DNA of 26,433 bases from an uncultured Erysipelotrichaceae bacterium (GTDB lineage Bacteria; Bacillota_I; Bacilli_A; RF39; UBA660): contig CACXJP010000027.1 in assembly GCA_902768065.1 (NCBI GenBank), positions 1-26,433 of the forward strand, read 5' to 3'. How positions within the stretch are numbered: the first letter of the stretch is position 1; every line of letters starts with the position of its first letter. Below the pieces are notes generated by a model, which was not told where the DNA came from, did no database searches, and worked only from the letters and a program-made list of their open reading frames with translations. The translations under genes were made by a program, and so were the position numbers. Below are positions 15,581 to 23,014 of this stretch, in pieces.

Positions 15581-16586
15581 TATATTTATAAATATTTATC
15601 TTTGGAAAATAATAATTAAGTATATTTAGATAATTACCACCATTATTTTCAATATTTATTGCTCCATAAATACTCAATCCTAAAGAATTACCAACTCCCT
15701 TAGTAATGAATCTAATATAATCTTTATTTTGAATAATATAAATAAAACAAGAATTAAGACTTAATATATCTTTTATTTCATTTATAGAAAAAGACTTATT
15801 ATCAATAATAATTGAATTACTTTTAACAATAATTATACTTTTATTATTAATATTAGTATTAAGCATTTGACTTATAACTTCATAGGTAAAGTCATTGACT
15901 TTAATATAATCAGAAGATGCGATATCCCATAAACTCTTAACACTACTTAAATATGGATAATTACTATTAGTAATAGTTTTTCCAACATTACAAAAATGAA
16001 TAAAAGGAAGAATCAATTCATTATTATAAGAAAGATACATACACGAAACAGAATTAATAATATTATTAATTCTTTTTATTATGTCAGAATAGTCATTATA
16101 ATTCAGACTATATTCCTTAAAATTAATATATTTAAAAAAATCATTATTTTCAGGAATAAAATTATTTTCTCTCATCATTTTATAAGAATAAGTATTAAAC
16201 AAAATACAAATTGATTTCAACACCTCATCTCCAATATTATCATCATAATAGGAAAATAACACACTAGTAAGATATTCCCTTAAAGTAATTTCACATAAAC
16301 TATCATCATCCAGTTTAAGATTAATAAGATAATTATCAGGATTATAACTGTCATTTAAGACACATTTATTTGTATCTAAATCTAATTTTTTAACAACAAT
16401 ACCATTTACAACATAATATATTTTTTTTCCACTAAATCTAATATTATTAGTCTTTATATAATCCTTAGATAAAATACTTAAACTATTGTTATTAGTAAAC
16501 TCATTAGAAAACTCATAATTCAAAGAAATGTATAAGTATAAACAATCTTCTCCATTACTTCTTCTAATCTCATATTTATAAAACAT
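15564..16586 (-). CDS. SpoIID-like domain protein without export signal, catalytically degenerate
   Basis: 340 residues from the ATG at 16586, chosen for the GGTGAT six bases upstream; a longer frame from a TTG has no such site. The SpoIID/LytB fold is seen as REYLTSVLFSYY (103-114), LKSICILFNTYSYKMM (123-138, matching 'LKAQAVAARTY'), HFCNVGKTITNSNYPYLSSVKSLWD (197-221) and GVGNSLGLSIYGA (297-309, matching 'GHGVGMSQYGA'). In SpoIID, a lytic transglycosylase, the catalytic Glu lies in an E-M/V-P motif after the first block; here that place reads SYYDDNIGDE. No signal peptide or membrane segment is seen, unlike normal SpoIID. A non-catalytic, perhaps cytosolic, relative is inferred. Confidence 0.72.
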   Translation of the reverse strand: MFYKYEIRRSNGEDCLYLYISLNYEFSNEFTNNNSLSILSKDYIKTNNIRFSGKKIYYVVNGIVVKKLDLDTNKCVLNDSYNPDNYLINLKLDDDSLCEITLREYLTSVLFSYYDDNIGDEVLKSICILFNTYSYKMMRENNFIPENNDFFKYINFKEYSLNYNDYSDIIKRINNIINSVSCMYLSYNNELILPFIHFCNVGKTITNSNYPYLSSVKSLWDIASSDYIKVNDFTYEVISQMLNTNINNKSIIIVKSNSIIIDNKSFSINEIKDILSLNSCFIYIIQNKDYIRFITKGVGNSLGLSIYGAINIENNGGNYLNILNYYFPKINIYKYIKELS

Positions 16587-16639
16587 AATATCACCTAATA
16601 TTATTATGAATAAATATAAGCTCAATATACAAAAAAGAA

Positions 16640-17608
16640 TTAAAATTCAAAGTATTTTAATTCTTTCTCACTATTACAATCAATTCCTGTACAATAACTA
16701 GAATTATCAAAAATCTTTTCTAAGTCAATATCTTTACCATTTAAATAATCATAGCTAGCACACATAATTACTTTTGCTTTCTTTATAGCTTTTAAATATA
16801 AATCAACAAATGATTCTCTACTTGTAAGTTCATAACTAGTAGGATTTCTCCAAAGACTATGATTATTATTCAAAAAGTTATGCTTATCCTCTAAAGGGTA
16901 ATGATAACTAATTGCCTCTAGCCTAAAACAATACTTAGGTGTAAAGGAATCAAGAAATTTATAAAAGTATTTTTTTATTCCATATCTATCTTTTCTAAAT
17001 AATCTAATAAACATATTCATTTGTTTTAAAGATTTATAATAAATACTTCCCATATTCTTAATATCAAAAGTATTAAAAAATGCATAGTTAATAGTATTAT
17101 TTAATTCTTTAGAAAAAGCCTTATGATTAAATATATATCCACTAAAATCAAAAGAATATGGATTTACTTTAAATCTTCTAGAAATAAGATCATTATCTAT
17201 AAAAGTCTCCATAAAATGATGTAGATTATTATATTTATATGTACCAGGTTTATTTTTATCCATAATACCAGTTTTATATATGATAAATGGATGAACTGTG
17301 GAATCTAATACATAGTGGCAAATTAATCCAAATAAAAATGAATAAGTATCTGTATCATTAATATTATTATCTTTCATATAATTGATAATATTTAAGAATA
17401 ATTCTTGTGACTTAGTACTATGAAAAATACTAGCAAATTCTCTGATTTCCTTTCCTGGAAAAACAGATAACAAATTATAAAAATAGCAAGAATCCACACT
17501 TTGCCCAAACATTTTAAATCTATCAATATCAAGATATCCTCTTATTTCAGGGGTTAAGATATCATATACATCTTTTGCGAATATAGTATGTGTTACAGTT
17601 GCTGGCAT
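16640..17608 (-). CDS. Zinc-dependent phospholipase C-like protein
   Basis: 322 residues from the ATG at 17608, where GGAGGAG lies six bases upstream (a longer frame to 17644 lacks this). The ligand pattern of the zinc-dependent PLC/S1-P1 fold is present: H7 (ATVTHTIF), D39 (GQSVDSCYFY), H63, HYVLDSTVHP (H98, D102, H106) and HHFMETFID (H130/131, E134). It lacks a signal peptide, as do many Firmicutes members of this family, so a cytosolic role on an unknown phosphoester is more likely than a secreted lipase. The SpoIID-like gene lies 53 bp downstream on the same strand. Confidence 0.8.
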   Translation of the reverse strand: MPATVTHTIFAKDVYDILTPEIRGYLDIDRFKMFGQSVDSCYFYNLLSVFPGKEIREFASIFHSTKSQELFLNIINYMKDNNINDTDTYSFLFGLICHYVLDSTVHPFIIYKTGIMDKNKPGTYKYNNLHHFMETFIDNDLISRRFKVNPYSFDFSGYIFNHKAFSKELNNTINYAFFNTFDIKNMGSIYYKSLKQMNMFIRLFRKDRYGIKKYFYKFLDSFTPKYCFRLEAISYHYPLEDKHNFLNNNHSLWRNPTSYELTSRESFVDLYLKAIKKAKVIMCASYDYLNGKDIDLEKIFDNSSYCTGIDCNSEKELKYFEF

Positions 17609-17632
17609 ATTTACTCCTCCTAAAATAAATAT

Positions 17633-17661
17633 ATTATAACACATTTATTATTCATTATTAA
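17633..17661 (-). promoter_or_regulatory. Extended -10 promoter of the phospholipase-like gene
   Basis: On the minus strand TGTGTTATAAT (complement of 17633-17643) with a weak -35, TTAATA, at 17656-17661. Confidence 0.55.
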
Positions 17662-17732
17662 ATATATTATTTAAAAGAAATAATAATAAATTATATTAGG
17701 AAATTAATTATTCAATAAAATATTATGAACTA

Positions 17733-17761
17733 ATGTTTTTATAAAAAAAATGTGTTATAAT
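17733..17761 (+). promoter_or_regulatory. Extended -10 promoter of the AbiF-like gene
   Basis: TGTTATAAT with TATAAT at 17756-17761. The -35 is poor (ATGTTT, 17733-17738), so the extended -10 must dominate. Confidence 0.55.
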
Positions 17762-17778
17762 CTATAATAGGTGATACT

Positions 17779-18741
17779 ATGAAAGACAAGATAGAAAAGA
17801 ATTTTAAGAATCTTGATGAACAAGTTGAAATTCTAAAATTTAAGGGGTTAATAATAAATGATGAAAATTATGCAAAAAAGATTTTACTAAGAGAAAACTA
17901 TTTCTTCTTAATGGGATATAGACATTTATTTATGGAACCAGGAGATAGACATTTTAAAGAAGGAACAACTTTTGAAGAACTATATAGTTTATTCTTGTTT
18001 GATAGATCAATTAGAAATGTCTTGTTTAAATATATATTAGTAATTGAAAATAACTTAAAATCAATCACTTCTTATCAATTATCAAAAAAATATGGATATA
18101 AAGAAAGAGATTACTTAAAAGCAAAAAACTTCACTCCAGATCCAAATAAACAAGCTCAATTAAATGATTTATTAAAGAAAATGAAAAGACAAATCAGAGT
18201 AAATGGATCACAACACACTGCAACACAGCACTATGTATCAAACTATGGATATATACCATTATGGATTTTAGTAAAAGTATTATCGTTCGGAATAGTAAGT
18301 GAAATGTATTCTATCTTAAAACCAGAAGATCAAAAAGAAATAGCAAATGTATATGATATAGATACGAATTCATTAATTGTCTATTTACCAATATTAGCAA
18401 ACTATAGAAATTTATGTGCTCATGAAGATATTCTTTATGAAAATAAAACTCAAAAACTAATAGATGATACCGTATATCATAAATTACTTAATCTGAAAAA
18501 AGAAGATGATATTTATATTCAAGGTAAAAATGATGTGTTCTGTTTAATAATTATAATGAAACAATTATTGAATACAGATGACTTCAAGAATATGACATTT
18601 GAATTAGATCATATATTAGAAACATTAAATTTCAATCTTAGAACAATAAGTATAAATAAGGTATTAGATAGAATGGGCTTCCCAAAAAACTGGAAAAACC
18701 TTGCTAGTATTGAGAGGAGTAAAGACTTAAATGAAGATTAA
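17779..18741 (+). CDS. Abi_2 (AbiF/AbiD)-like HEPN protein
   Basis: 320 residues, the usual Abi_2 length. The family blocks are present: N-terminal QVEILKFKGLIINDENYA, YFFLMGYRHLF (41-51), LFLFDRSIRNVLFKYILVIENNLKS (71-95), YIPLWILVKVLSFG (158-171) and the HEPN RNase motif R-x4-H in NYRNLCAHED (R210, H215). Members act in abortive infection as RNA-cleaving toxins; the intact motif suggests catalytic competence. Start: ATG behind AGGTGATACT. The last codons overlap the htrA start by 11 bp. No protein antitoxin gene is adjacent. Confidence 0.85.
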   Translation: MKDKIEKNFKNLDEQVEILKFKGLIINDENYAKKILLRENYFFLMGYRHLFMEPGDRHFKEGTTFEELYSLFLFDRSIRNVLFKYILVIENNLKSITSYQLSKKYGYKERDYLKAKNFTPDPNKQAQLNDLLKKMKRQIRVNGSQHTATQHYVSNYGYIPLWILVKVLSFGIVSEMYSILKPEDQKEIANVYDIDTNSLIVYLPILANYRNLCAHEDILYENKTQKLIDDTVYHKLLNLKKEDDIYIQGKNDVFCLIIIMKQLLNTDDFKNMTFELDHILETLNFNLRTISINKVLDRMGFPKNWKNLASIERSKDLNED

Positions 18742-19816
18742 AAAACAAGAAATAAAGGAAATAATATTAATAATTTCATCATTTCTTGTTGGCGGTTTAA
18801 TGATGTATCTCTTAATGATAAATATATCAAATAGTGTTGTTGTACAAGATAAAACAAAAATATATGAAAAATCATCATTAGCAGCTTCAGTAGATAAAGT
18901 ATATGATGCAGTTGTAGTAATAGAATCATATAGTGGTAGTAGTATAGATACAACTGGATCTGGATTCTTCTATAAAGTAGATAATAGATATGCATATATT
19001 TTAACAAATGAACATGTCTTAACAGGAACAACTATAAGAGTAATCAATACATTAGATGAAGAAGATTATGCAGAAGTACTTGGAAAAGATGCATATTTAG
19101 ATCTTGCGGTTCTAAGAGTAAATAAAGAGTTAGCAAAAAAAATAGTTAATTTTGGAAGTAGTGAAAAAACGAATATTGGAGATACTGTTTTCACGATAGG
19201 AGCTCCAGTAAGTTCAAATTATAAAGGATCAGTAACCTCAGGAATACTCTCAGGAAAAGACAGAATGGTTCAGACAACAGTAGGAGATAATCCACAAGGA
19301 AACTGGTTAATGCAAGTACTACAAATAGATGCTCCAATCAATAAGGGAAATAGTGGAGGACCACTTCTAAATGCTAGTGGAGATGTTATAGGAATTTGTT
19401 CCCTTAAACTAACAGATGAAGGAATAGAAGGAATGGCTTTTGCTATACCTATTGAATATGCAAAAAGTCATCTAGAAGAATTTGAACAAGGAAAAGAAAT
19501 GCACTGGCCAGAAATAGGCATTTCTATGACTAACCTTTCTAATAGTGCAACTATAGAAAGTAATGATATTGAAATATCAGATGATATAAGAGATGGAGTT
19601 GTAATTTTAAATGTAAAAGAAGGCGGAAGTGCTGAAAAAGCAAAACTCCAAAAAGGAGATATAATAATCTCAATAGATAATAAAAAAACAAAGAATATTG
19701 CATATTTGAAGTATGAACTATTTCAACATAAAGTAGGAGATAAAGTTGAAGTTAAATACATCAGAAATGGAAAAGAAAAAACAACTACAATAGAATTAAA
19801 TAGTTCTAAAAAATAG
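18731..19816 (+). CDS. Membrane-anchored HtrA/DegP-type serine protease with PDZ domain
   Basis: 361 residues. One N-terminal membrane helix (about 10-32) is followed by a trypsin-like domain with the triad H95 (TNEHV), D124 (LDLAVL) and S208 (GNSGGP), then a PDZ domain (about 280-358, with GSAEKAKLQKGDIIISIDNKKT). HtrA proteases degrade or monitor misfolded exported proteins outside the membrane. The ATG lies inside the end of the AbiF-like gene, with GAGGAG at 18713-18718 about 12 bases upstream, so translation is probably coupled. The only visible promoter is that of the AbiF-like gene. A perfect terminator follows. Confidence 0.92.
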   Translation: MKIKKQEIKEIILIISSFLVGGLMMYLLMINISNSVVVQDKTKIYEKSSLAASVDKVYDAVVVIESYSGSSIDTTGSGFFYKVDNRYAYILTNEHVLTGTTIRVINTLDEEDYAEVLGKDAYLDLAVLRVNKELAKKIVNFGSSEKTNIGDTVFTIGAPVSSNYKGSVTSGILSGKDRMVQTTVGDNPQGNWLMQVLQIDAPINKGNSGGPLLNASGDVIGICSLKLTDEGIEGMAFAIPIEYAKSHLEEFEQGKEMHWPEIGISMTNLSNSATIESNDIEISDDIRDGVVILNVKEGGSAEKAKLQKGDIIISIDNKKTKNIAYLKYELFQHKVGDKVEVKYIRNGKEKTTTIELNSSKK

Positions 19817-19833
19817 AACTATTTATTTTTTTC
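19798..19833 (+). terminator. Rho-independent terminator after the HtrA gene
   Basis: Perfect 11-bp stem AAATAGTTCTA (19798-19808) with TAGAACTATTT (19814-19824), then a T-rich tail. The stop codon is in the 3' arm. Confidence 0.85.
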
Positions 19834-19862
19834 TGGCCAAAATAAAAAAAATATGATATAAT
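19834..19862 (+). promoter_or_regulatory. Extended -10 promoter of corA
   Basis: TGGCCA (19834-19839), 17-bp spacer, TGATATAAT with TATAAT at 19857-19862. Confidence 0.6.
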
Positions 19863-19891
19863 ATAGCACGAAAAAGAGGGGAGTGATTTTT

Positions 19892-20836
19892 ATGATAAAA
19901 ATATATAAAACAAGTACAGTAGAAAAAAAATTAAAGAAGAATAAAAAGATAACTACAGATTCATGGATTTCACTAGTCTCCCCAACTATGGATGAGATAG
20001 ATAAAGTTGTTGAAAAGACAAAAGTAGATAAAGATTTAATGTTAAAAATGCTAGATACAGAAGAGTTACCACGTGTAGAGCAAAGTGGAAATGCTACATT
20101 AGTAGTAATAGATACACCATTTCTTGAAGAAGATGAAGATGCTCATGTATATAGTACTTACCCATTAGGTATTATAATTACAAATAACAATTATGTAATA
20201 ACTGTATCACCAAAGAAAACATATATCTTAGATGATTTTATAAAGAATAAAGTAAAAGACTTTAGAACAGCAAAAAAAGTAAGATTTCTAATCCAAGTAT
20301 TATTAAAAACATCTAACTACTATCAAAGAGCCTTAAAACAAATAAATAAAGACATTGAGAAGAAAGAAGCAGTATTAAAAAAATCAACAGAAAATGAAGA
20401 TTTACTAGAATTACTAGAAGTAGAAAAAACATTAGTTTATTTCATTACTTCATTAAAGGCAAATGATCTAGTTTTAGATAAATTATATAAGGGATCAATA
20501 TTCCAATTATATGAAGGAGATAAAGATCTTTTAGAGGATGCTGTAATAGAGAATAAACAGGCAATAGAGATGAGTAGTATCTATAGAGATATCTTATCAT
20601 CAATCACAGAAACATATGCAACTGTAGTATCAAATAACCTTAATAATGTCATGAAATTCTTAGCAGGAGCAACAATCGTATTATCAATTCCGACAATGAT
20701 ATCATCATTTATGGGAATGAATGTTCCGTTAGGAAATTTTGCAACTATGGGAGAAGCATTTGTTGTGTTGATGGTTATCTCAGCAATACTATCAATAATA
20801 ATTGCTATAATATTAAAGAAAAAAAATATGCTATAA
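19892..20836 (+). CDS. corA: CorA-family Mg2+/divalent cation transporter
   Basis: 314 residues. A large cytosolic alpha/beta and coiled-coil domain (1-250) precedes two C-terminal membrane helices (about 256-273 and 288-308). The selectivity motif GMN is intact (275-277, FMGMNVP). The pentameric channel takes up Mg2+ or related ions. The ATG at 19892 is preferred over an in-frame GTG at 19883 because GAGGGGAG lies at the right distance. A bidirectional terminator separates it from the convergent deacetylase gene. No Mg2+-sensing leader is visible: the transcribed leader is only about 20 nt. Confidence 0.92.
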   Translation: MIKIYKTSTVEKKLKKNKKITTDSWISLVSPTMDEIDKVVEKTKVDKDLMLKMLDTEELPRVEQSGNATLVVIDTPFLEEDEDAHVYSTYPLGIIITNNNYVITVSPKKTYILDDFIKNKVKDFRTAKKVRFLIQVLLKTSNYYQRALKQINKDIEKKEAVLKKSTENEDLLELLEVEKTLVYFITSLKANDLVLDKLYKGSIFQLYEGDKDLLEDAVIENKQAIEMSSIYRDILSSITETYATVVSNNLNNVMKFLAGATIVLSIPTMISSFMGMNVPLGNFATMGEAFVVLMVISAILSIIIAIILKKKNML

Positions 20837-20850
20837 GCATATTTTTATTT
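20822..20850 (+). terminator. Bidirectional terminator between corA and the deacetylase
   Basis: AAAATATGCT (20823-20832) with AGCATATTTT (20836-20845), a 3-nt loop formed by part of the corA stop region, and T runs on both strands. Confidence 0.8.
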
Positions 20851-21783
20851 GTTTATTTTACTACTTTCATAGAATAAAGGATATATTTCATAACCATTAT
20901 CCTGTAGATAAGTAATAACATCAGGAAGTATTTCAGTAGTGTAATAATTATAATCATGGAATAATATTACCTCAATTTTATCATTAATAGTATTTGTAAA
21001 ATTATTCCAAGCCTGTTCAGTAGAAGATAATCCACCACCATCACCATCATTAGCACTCCAATCAACCCATCCATATCCACGTTCTCTTAAGCCTTCAATT
21101 ATAGGCTCTTTAAGACCTTTAGCAGTAGAACTACCACCAGGAAATCTCACGATATTTGGAGAGTAACCTAAAGCATATTCTTTGATATGAGCATCTTGCC
21201 TATCAATAGCATCAAGAAAAGAATCAGTGTTACTGTATAAACCTTTAAATATTGCATGAGTATAAGTATGATTAGCAATAGTATGACCTCTTAAAACATA
21301 CTCTTTATATATAGAAAAACAATTTTCATCTTTATTGTCATAACAATATTCACCATTCATAGAAATAGTAAAGAAAGTTGCTTTAACATTATACTCATCA
21401 AGTATATCTAGAACTCTATAAGTATTATAATATGGACCATCATCAAAAGTGATATAAGCTATTTTCTTATCACTCTTTCCAGCAATAATATCATCCTCAA
21501 GCTTCTTGATATTATTAAAATACTCTTTCTTAGTATTATTAATAGAATTCTCTATATTATTGTACTTTTTAATATTATTGTTAATCTCATCTAATTTATT
21601 GTTTTTATCTTTAATATTTAATTCGGTATCCTGAAGTTTCTTTTCTAAAGGAATTATCCCTTTTTTATTATTATGATAAGTTAGTCTATTTAATGAAATA
21701 ATTATTATCCAAAGAATTAATATGATAGTAAGAATCACACTCTCAAATTTTAAGAATGTGTTTTCTCTAACTCTTTTTCCCAT
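20845..21783 (-). CDS. Membrane-anchored NodB-type polysaccharide deacetylase (PgdA-like)
   Basis: 312 residues. One membrane helix (15-32) and a coiled-coil stalk (about 45-98) precede the NodB domain. Motif 1 TFDDGP is at 112-117, motif 2 NHTYTH at 171-176 (H172 and H176 with the Asp pair bind the metal), motif 3 RFPGGS at 213-218, motif 4 DWSANDGDG at 241-249, and motif 5 LFHD has H276. All catalytic motifs are present. It likely removes acetyl groups from peptidoglycan GlcNAc, which in other bacteria gives lysozyme resistance. The start lies 34 bp inside the upstream gene and has no strong ribosome binding site, so the exact N-terminus is uncertain; translation by coupling is likely. Confidence 0.9.
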   Translation of the reverse strand: MGKRVRENTFLKFESVILTIILILWIIIISLNRLTYHNNKKGIIPLEKKLQDTELNIKDKNNKLDEINNNIKKYNNIENSINNTKKEYFNNIKKLEDDIIAGKSDKKIAYITFDDGPYYNTYRVLDILDEYNVKATFFTISMNGEYCYDNKDENCFSIYKEYVLRGHTIANHTYTHAIFKGLYSNTDSFLDAIDRQDAHIKEYALGYSPNIVRFPGGSSTAKGLKEPIIEGLRERGYGWVDWSANDGDGGGLSSTEQAWNNFTNTINDKIEVILFHDYNYYTTEILPDVITYLQDNGYEIYPLFYESSKINK

Positions 21784-22013
21784 ACTTTTAAAATTCTAAC
21801 TTCAGTAGATTTTTTATCTTCAATATCTTTTAATTCTTTGTTTTTTTCATTTATTTCATTTTCAATAAACTTTAGTTCTGATTCTTTAATAAATATTTCA
21901 TTCTTAATACTATTTTTATTTTTACTATCTATATACAATGAAATATTTTCAGCAAGATAATCAATAGTAAGAGCAAGCAATATTACATTAAATAACAATA
22001 CAACCCTTTTCAT
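21750..22013 (-). CDS. Small single-pass membrane protein with coiled coil
   Basis: 87 residues: a hydrophobic helix (4-24) then a continuous, highly charged coiled coil (about 35-85). The size and layout resemble FtsL/DivIC-type proteins, but no specific motif supports that. It overlaps the deacetylase, which has the same membrane-helix-plus-coil arrangement, so the two may pair through their stalks; this is inference. RBS GGTGG lies before the ATG, and a good promoter stands just upstream. Confidence 0.75.
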   Translation of the reverse strand: MKRVVLLFNVILLALTIDYLAENISLYIDSKNKNSIKNEIFIKESELKFIENEINEKNKELKDIEDKKSTEVRILKVWEKELEKTHS

Positions 22014-22028
22014 AATACCACCACCTAA

Positions 22029-22057
22029 ATTGTATTATATAGTTTAAACTTAGTCAA
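22029..22057 (-). promoter_or_regulatory. Promoter of the coiled-coil/deacetylase operon
   Basis: On the minus strand TTGACT (complement of 22052-22057), 17-bp spacer, TACAAT (complement of 22029-22034). Confidence 0.7.
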
Positions 22058-22060
22058 ATT

Positions 22061-22096
22061 GAAAGAAAAAATAAAGAAATAAATCTTTATTTTTTC
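22061..22096 (-). terminator. Terminator after the unknown gene pair
   Basis: Perfect 12-bp stem: 22065-22076 pairs with 22085-22096, 8-nt loop; the 3' arm is T-rich on the minus strand. The stop codon lies in the stem. Confidence 0.75.
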
Positions 22097-22425
22097 ATTT
22101 TTGCTTTAACATTTTTTAATTCTGCACTATTAGTATTAACATGAACAGTTAGATCACTATATAATTGTCTGTATCTATTAATTCTATCTTCATAACAATC
22201 ATCAGTACCATAATAGTCATGAGTAACTAAACCTATATTATAAGCACTTATTAAATCAGTTATTAATTCTAATTTACTAGAGTCTTTTTCACAATCTTCA
22301 TATAAACTACCAAGATTTAAATAAGAAGGTGCATCCTTCAAAACACCATCGATTATCTCTTTAGCATTATAATCATTTTCCATAAAGAATCTAAGTCCAT
22401 CTAAAACTTCTTCTCTGTCAACCAA
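22087..22425 (-). CDS. Unknown acidic helical protein
   Basis: 112 residues, no family recognised. It is acidic, probably mostly helical, with no membrane segment, and has a Tyr/Asp-rich middle (THDYYGTDDCYEDRINRYRQLY, about 68-89). The frame begins at TTG (22425), three bases after the stop of the upstream gene, without a good ribosome binding site; an internal ATG at 22383 would give 98 residues. Coupled re-initiation at the TTG is plausible since the helical pattern continues upstream of the ATG. It shares an operon with the gene before it. Confidence 0.65.
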   Translation of the reverse strand: MVDREEVLDGLRFFMENDYNAKEIIDGVLKDAPSYLNLGSLYEDCEKDSSKLELITDLISAYNIGLVTHDYYGTDDCYEDRINRYRQLYSDLTVHVNTNSAELKNVKAKMKK

Positions 22426-22428
22426 GTA

Positions 22429-22854
22429 TCAAGCAATTATACCTTTACGTAGTTCTATCTCGTCATAGTGACTACTTTCATTTTGTACATCATCAACAAC
22501 AGTAAAATGAGAAGCAAACTCAATTCTTTCTCTTTCATATTTAATTTTAGAATCAATATATCCGAGTGTAGTAACAAAGAAATTAAAAGCCGCTAAACGT
22601 TTATAATGAGCAAGTGCTGCAGTAGTAGAAGTGTTACCATATCTTACCATTTCAATCTTAGATCTAGTCTCTACAGTATTTACTTTTTTAAGACAACTTT
22701 GAGCTTTTACTAAATGTTTATTCATCTCAATTTTAGCAAATTTCATACTACGAGATAAATCCTTTTGTTTTGCTTCTGAAACTTTTTGATAATGATAAGA
22801 TTTGTTTTCTTCTGAAGGAATGTATCCTCCATCAATCTCCATTAAAGATATCAT
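22429..22854 (-). CDS. Unknown cytosolic helical protein
   Basis: 141 residues, no family recognised. Residues 20-60 form a basic amphipathic helix (AKQKDLSRSMKFAKIEMNKH), and 60-115 look like further helices with LAAFNFFVTTLGYIDSKIKYERERIEF; the end is acidic. No signal peptide, and no clear membrane helix. The start is firm: AAAAGGAGG lies six bases before the ATG, under a near-consensus promoter with a tandem repeat just upstream. It is first in a two-gene operon. Confidence 0.75.
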   Translation of the reverse strand: MISLMEIDGGYIPSEENKSYHYQKVSEAKQKDLSRSMKFAKIEMNKHLVKAQSCLKKVNTVETRSKIEMVRYGNTSTTAALAHYKRLAAFNFFVTTLGYIDSKIKYERERIEFASHFTVVDDVQNESSHYDEIELRKGIIA

Positions 22855-22880
22855 ATTATACCTCCTTTTTAATAGTTGCT

Positions 22881-22909
22881 ATTATAACATAAATAACTAT
22901 TGAGTACAA
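22881..22909 (-). promoter_or_regulatory. Promoter of the unknown gene pair
   Basis: On the minus strand TTGTAC (complement of 22904-22909), 17-bp spacer, TGTTATAAT extended -10 (TATAAT is the complement of 22881-22886). Confidence 0.72.
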
Positions 22910-22940
22910 GAATATACTCTAGTAAGAATATACTCTAGTA
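22909..22940. repeat. Two perfect tandem 16-bp repeats at a promoter
   Basis: The unit AGAATATACTCTAGTA occurs at 22909-22924 and 22925-22940, with a four-base start of a third copy. The array abuts the -35 box of the minus-strand promoter. Confidence 0.85.
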
Positions 22941-23014
22941 AGAAATATAAAAAAAGGAAAAAAGAAAATATTTACTATAATATAAAAACTATATATAATA
23001 AAAATGGTGATTAT

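Larger units (their letters stand above)
17633..17761. repeat. 14-bp inverted repeat formed by divergent promoters
   Basis: ATTATAACACATTT (17633-17646) is the exact reverse complement of AAATGTGTTATAAT (17748-17761). Between the arms lies a second, smaller inverted repeat, TTAAATA-TAT-TATTTAA (17658-17674). Confidence 0.7.

Noticed and set aside
16640..16662. Terminator between the PLC-like and SpoIID-like genes
   Set aside because: GAAT/ATTC followed by T run offers only about four pairs, too weak to call.
17644..17778. Structured noncoding RNA upstream of the AbiF-like gene
   Set aside because: The stretch is almost pure A+T with only one small inverted repeat; no stable fold is visible by eye.
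22909..22944. Possible CRISPR array
   Set aside because: The two 16-bp units are directly adjacent with no spacers and no cas genes are near.
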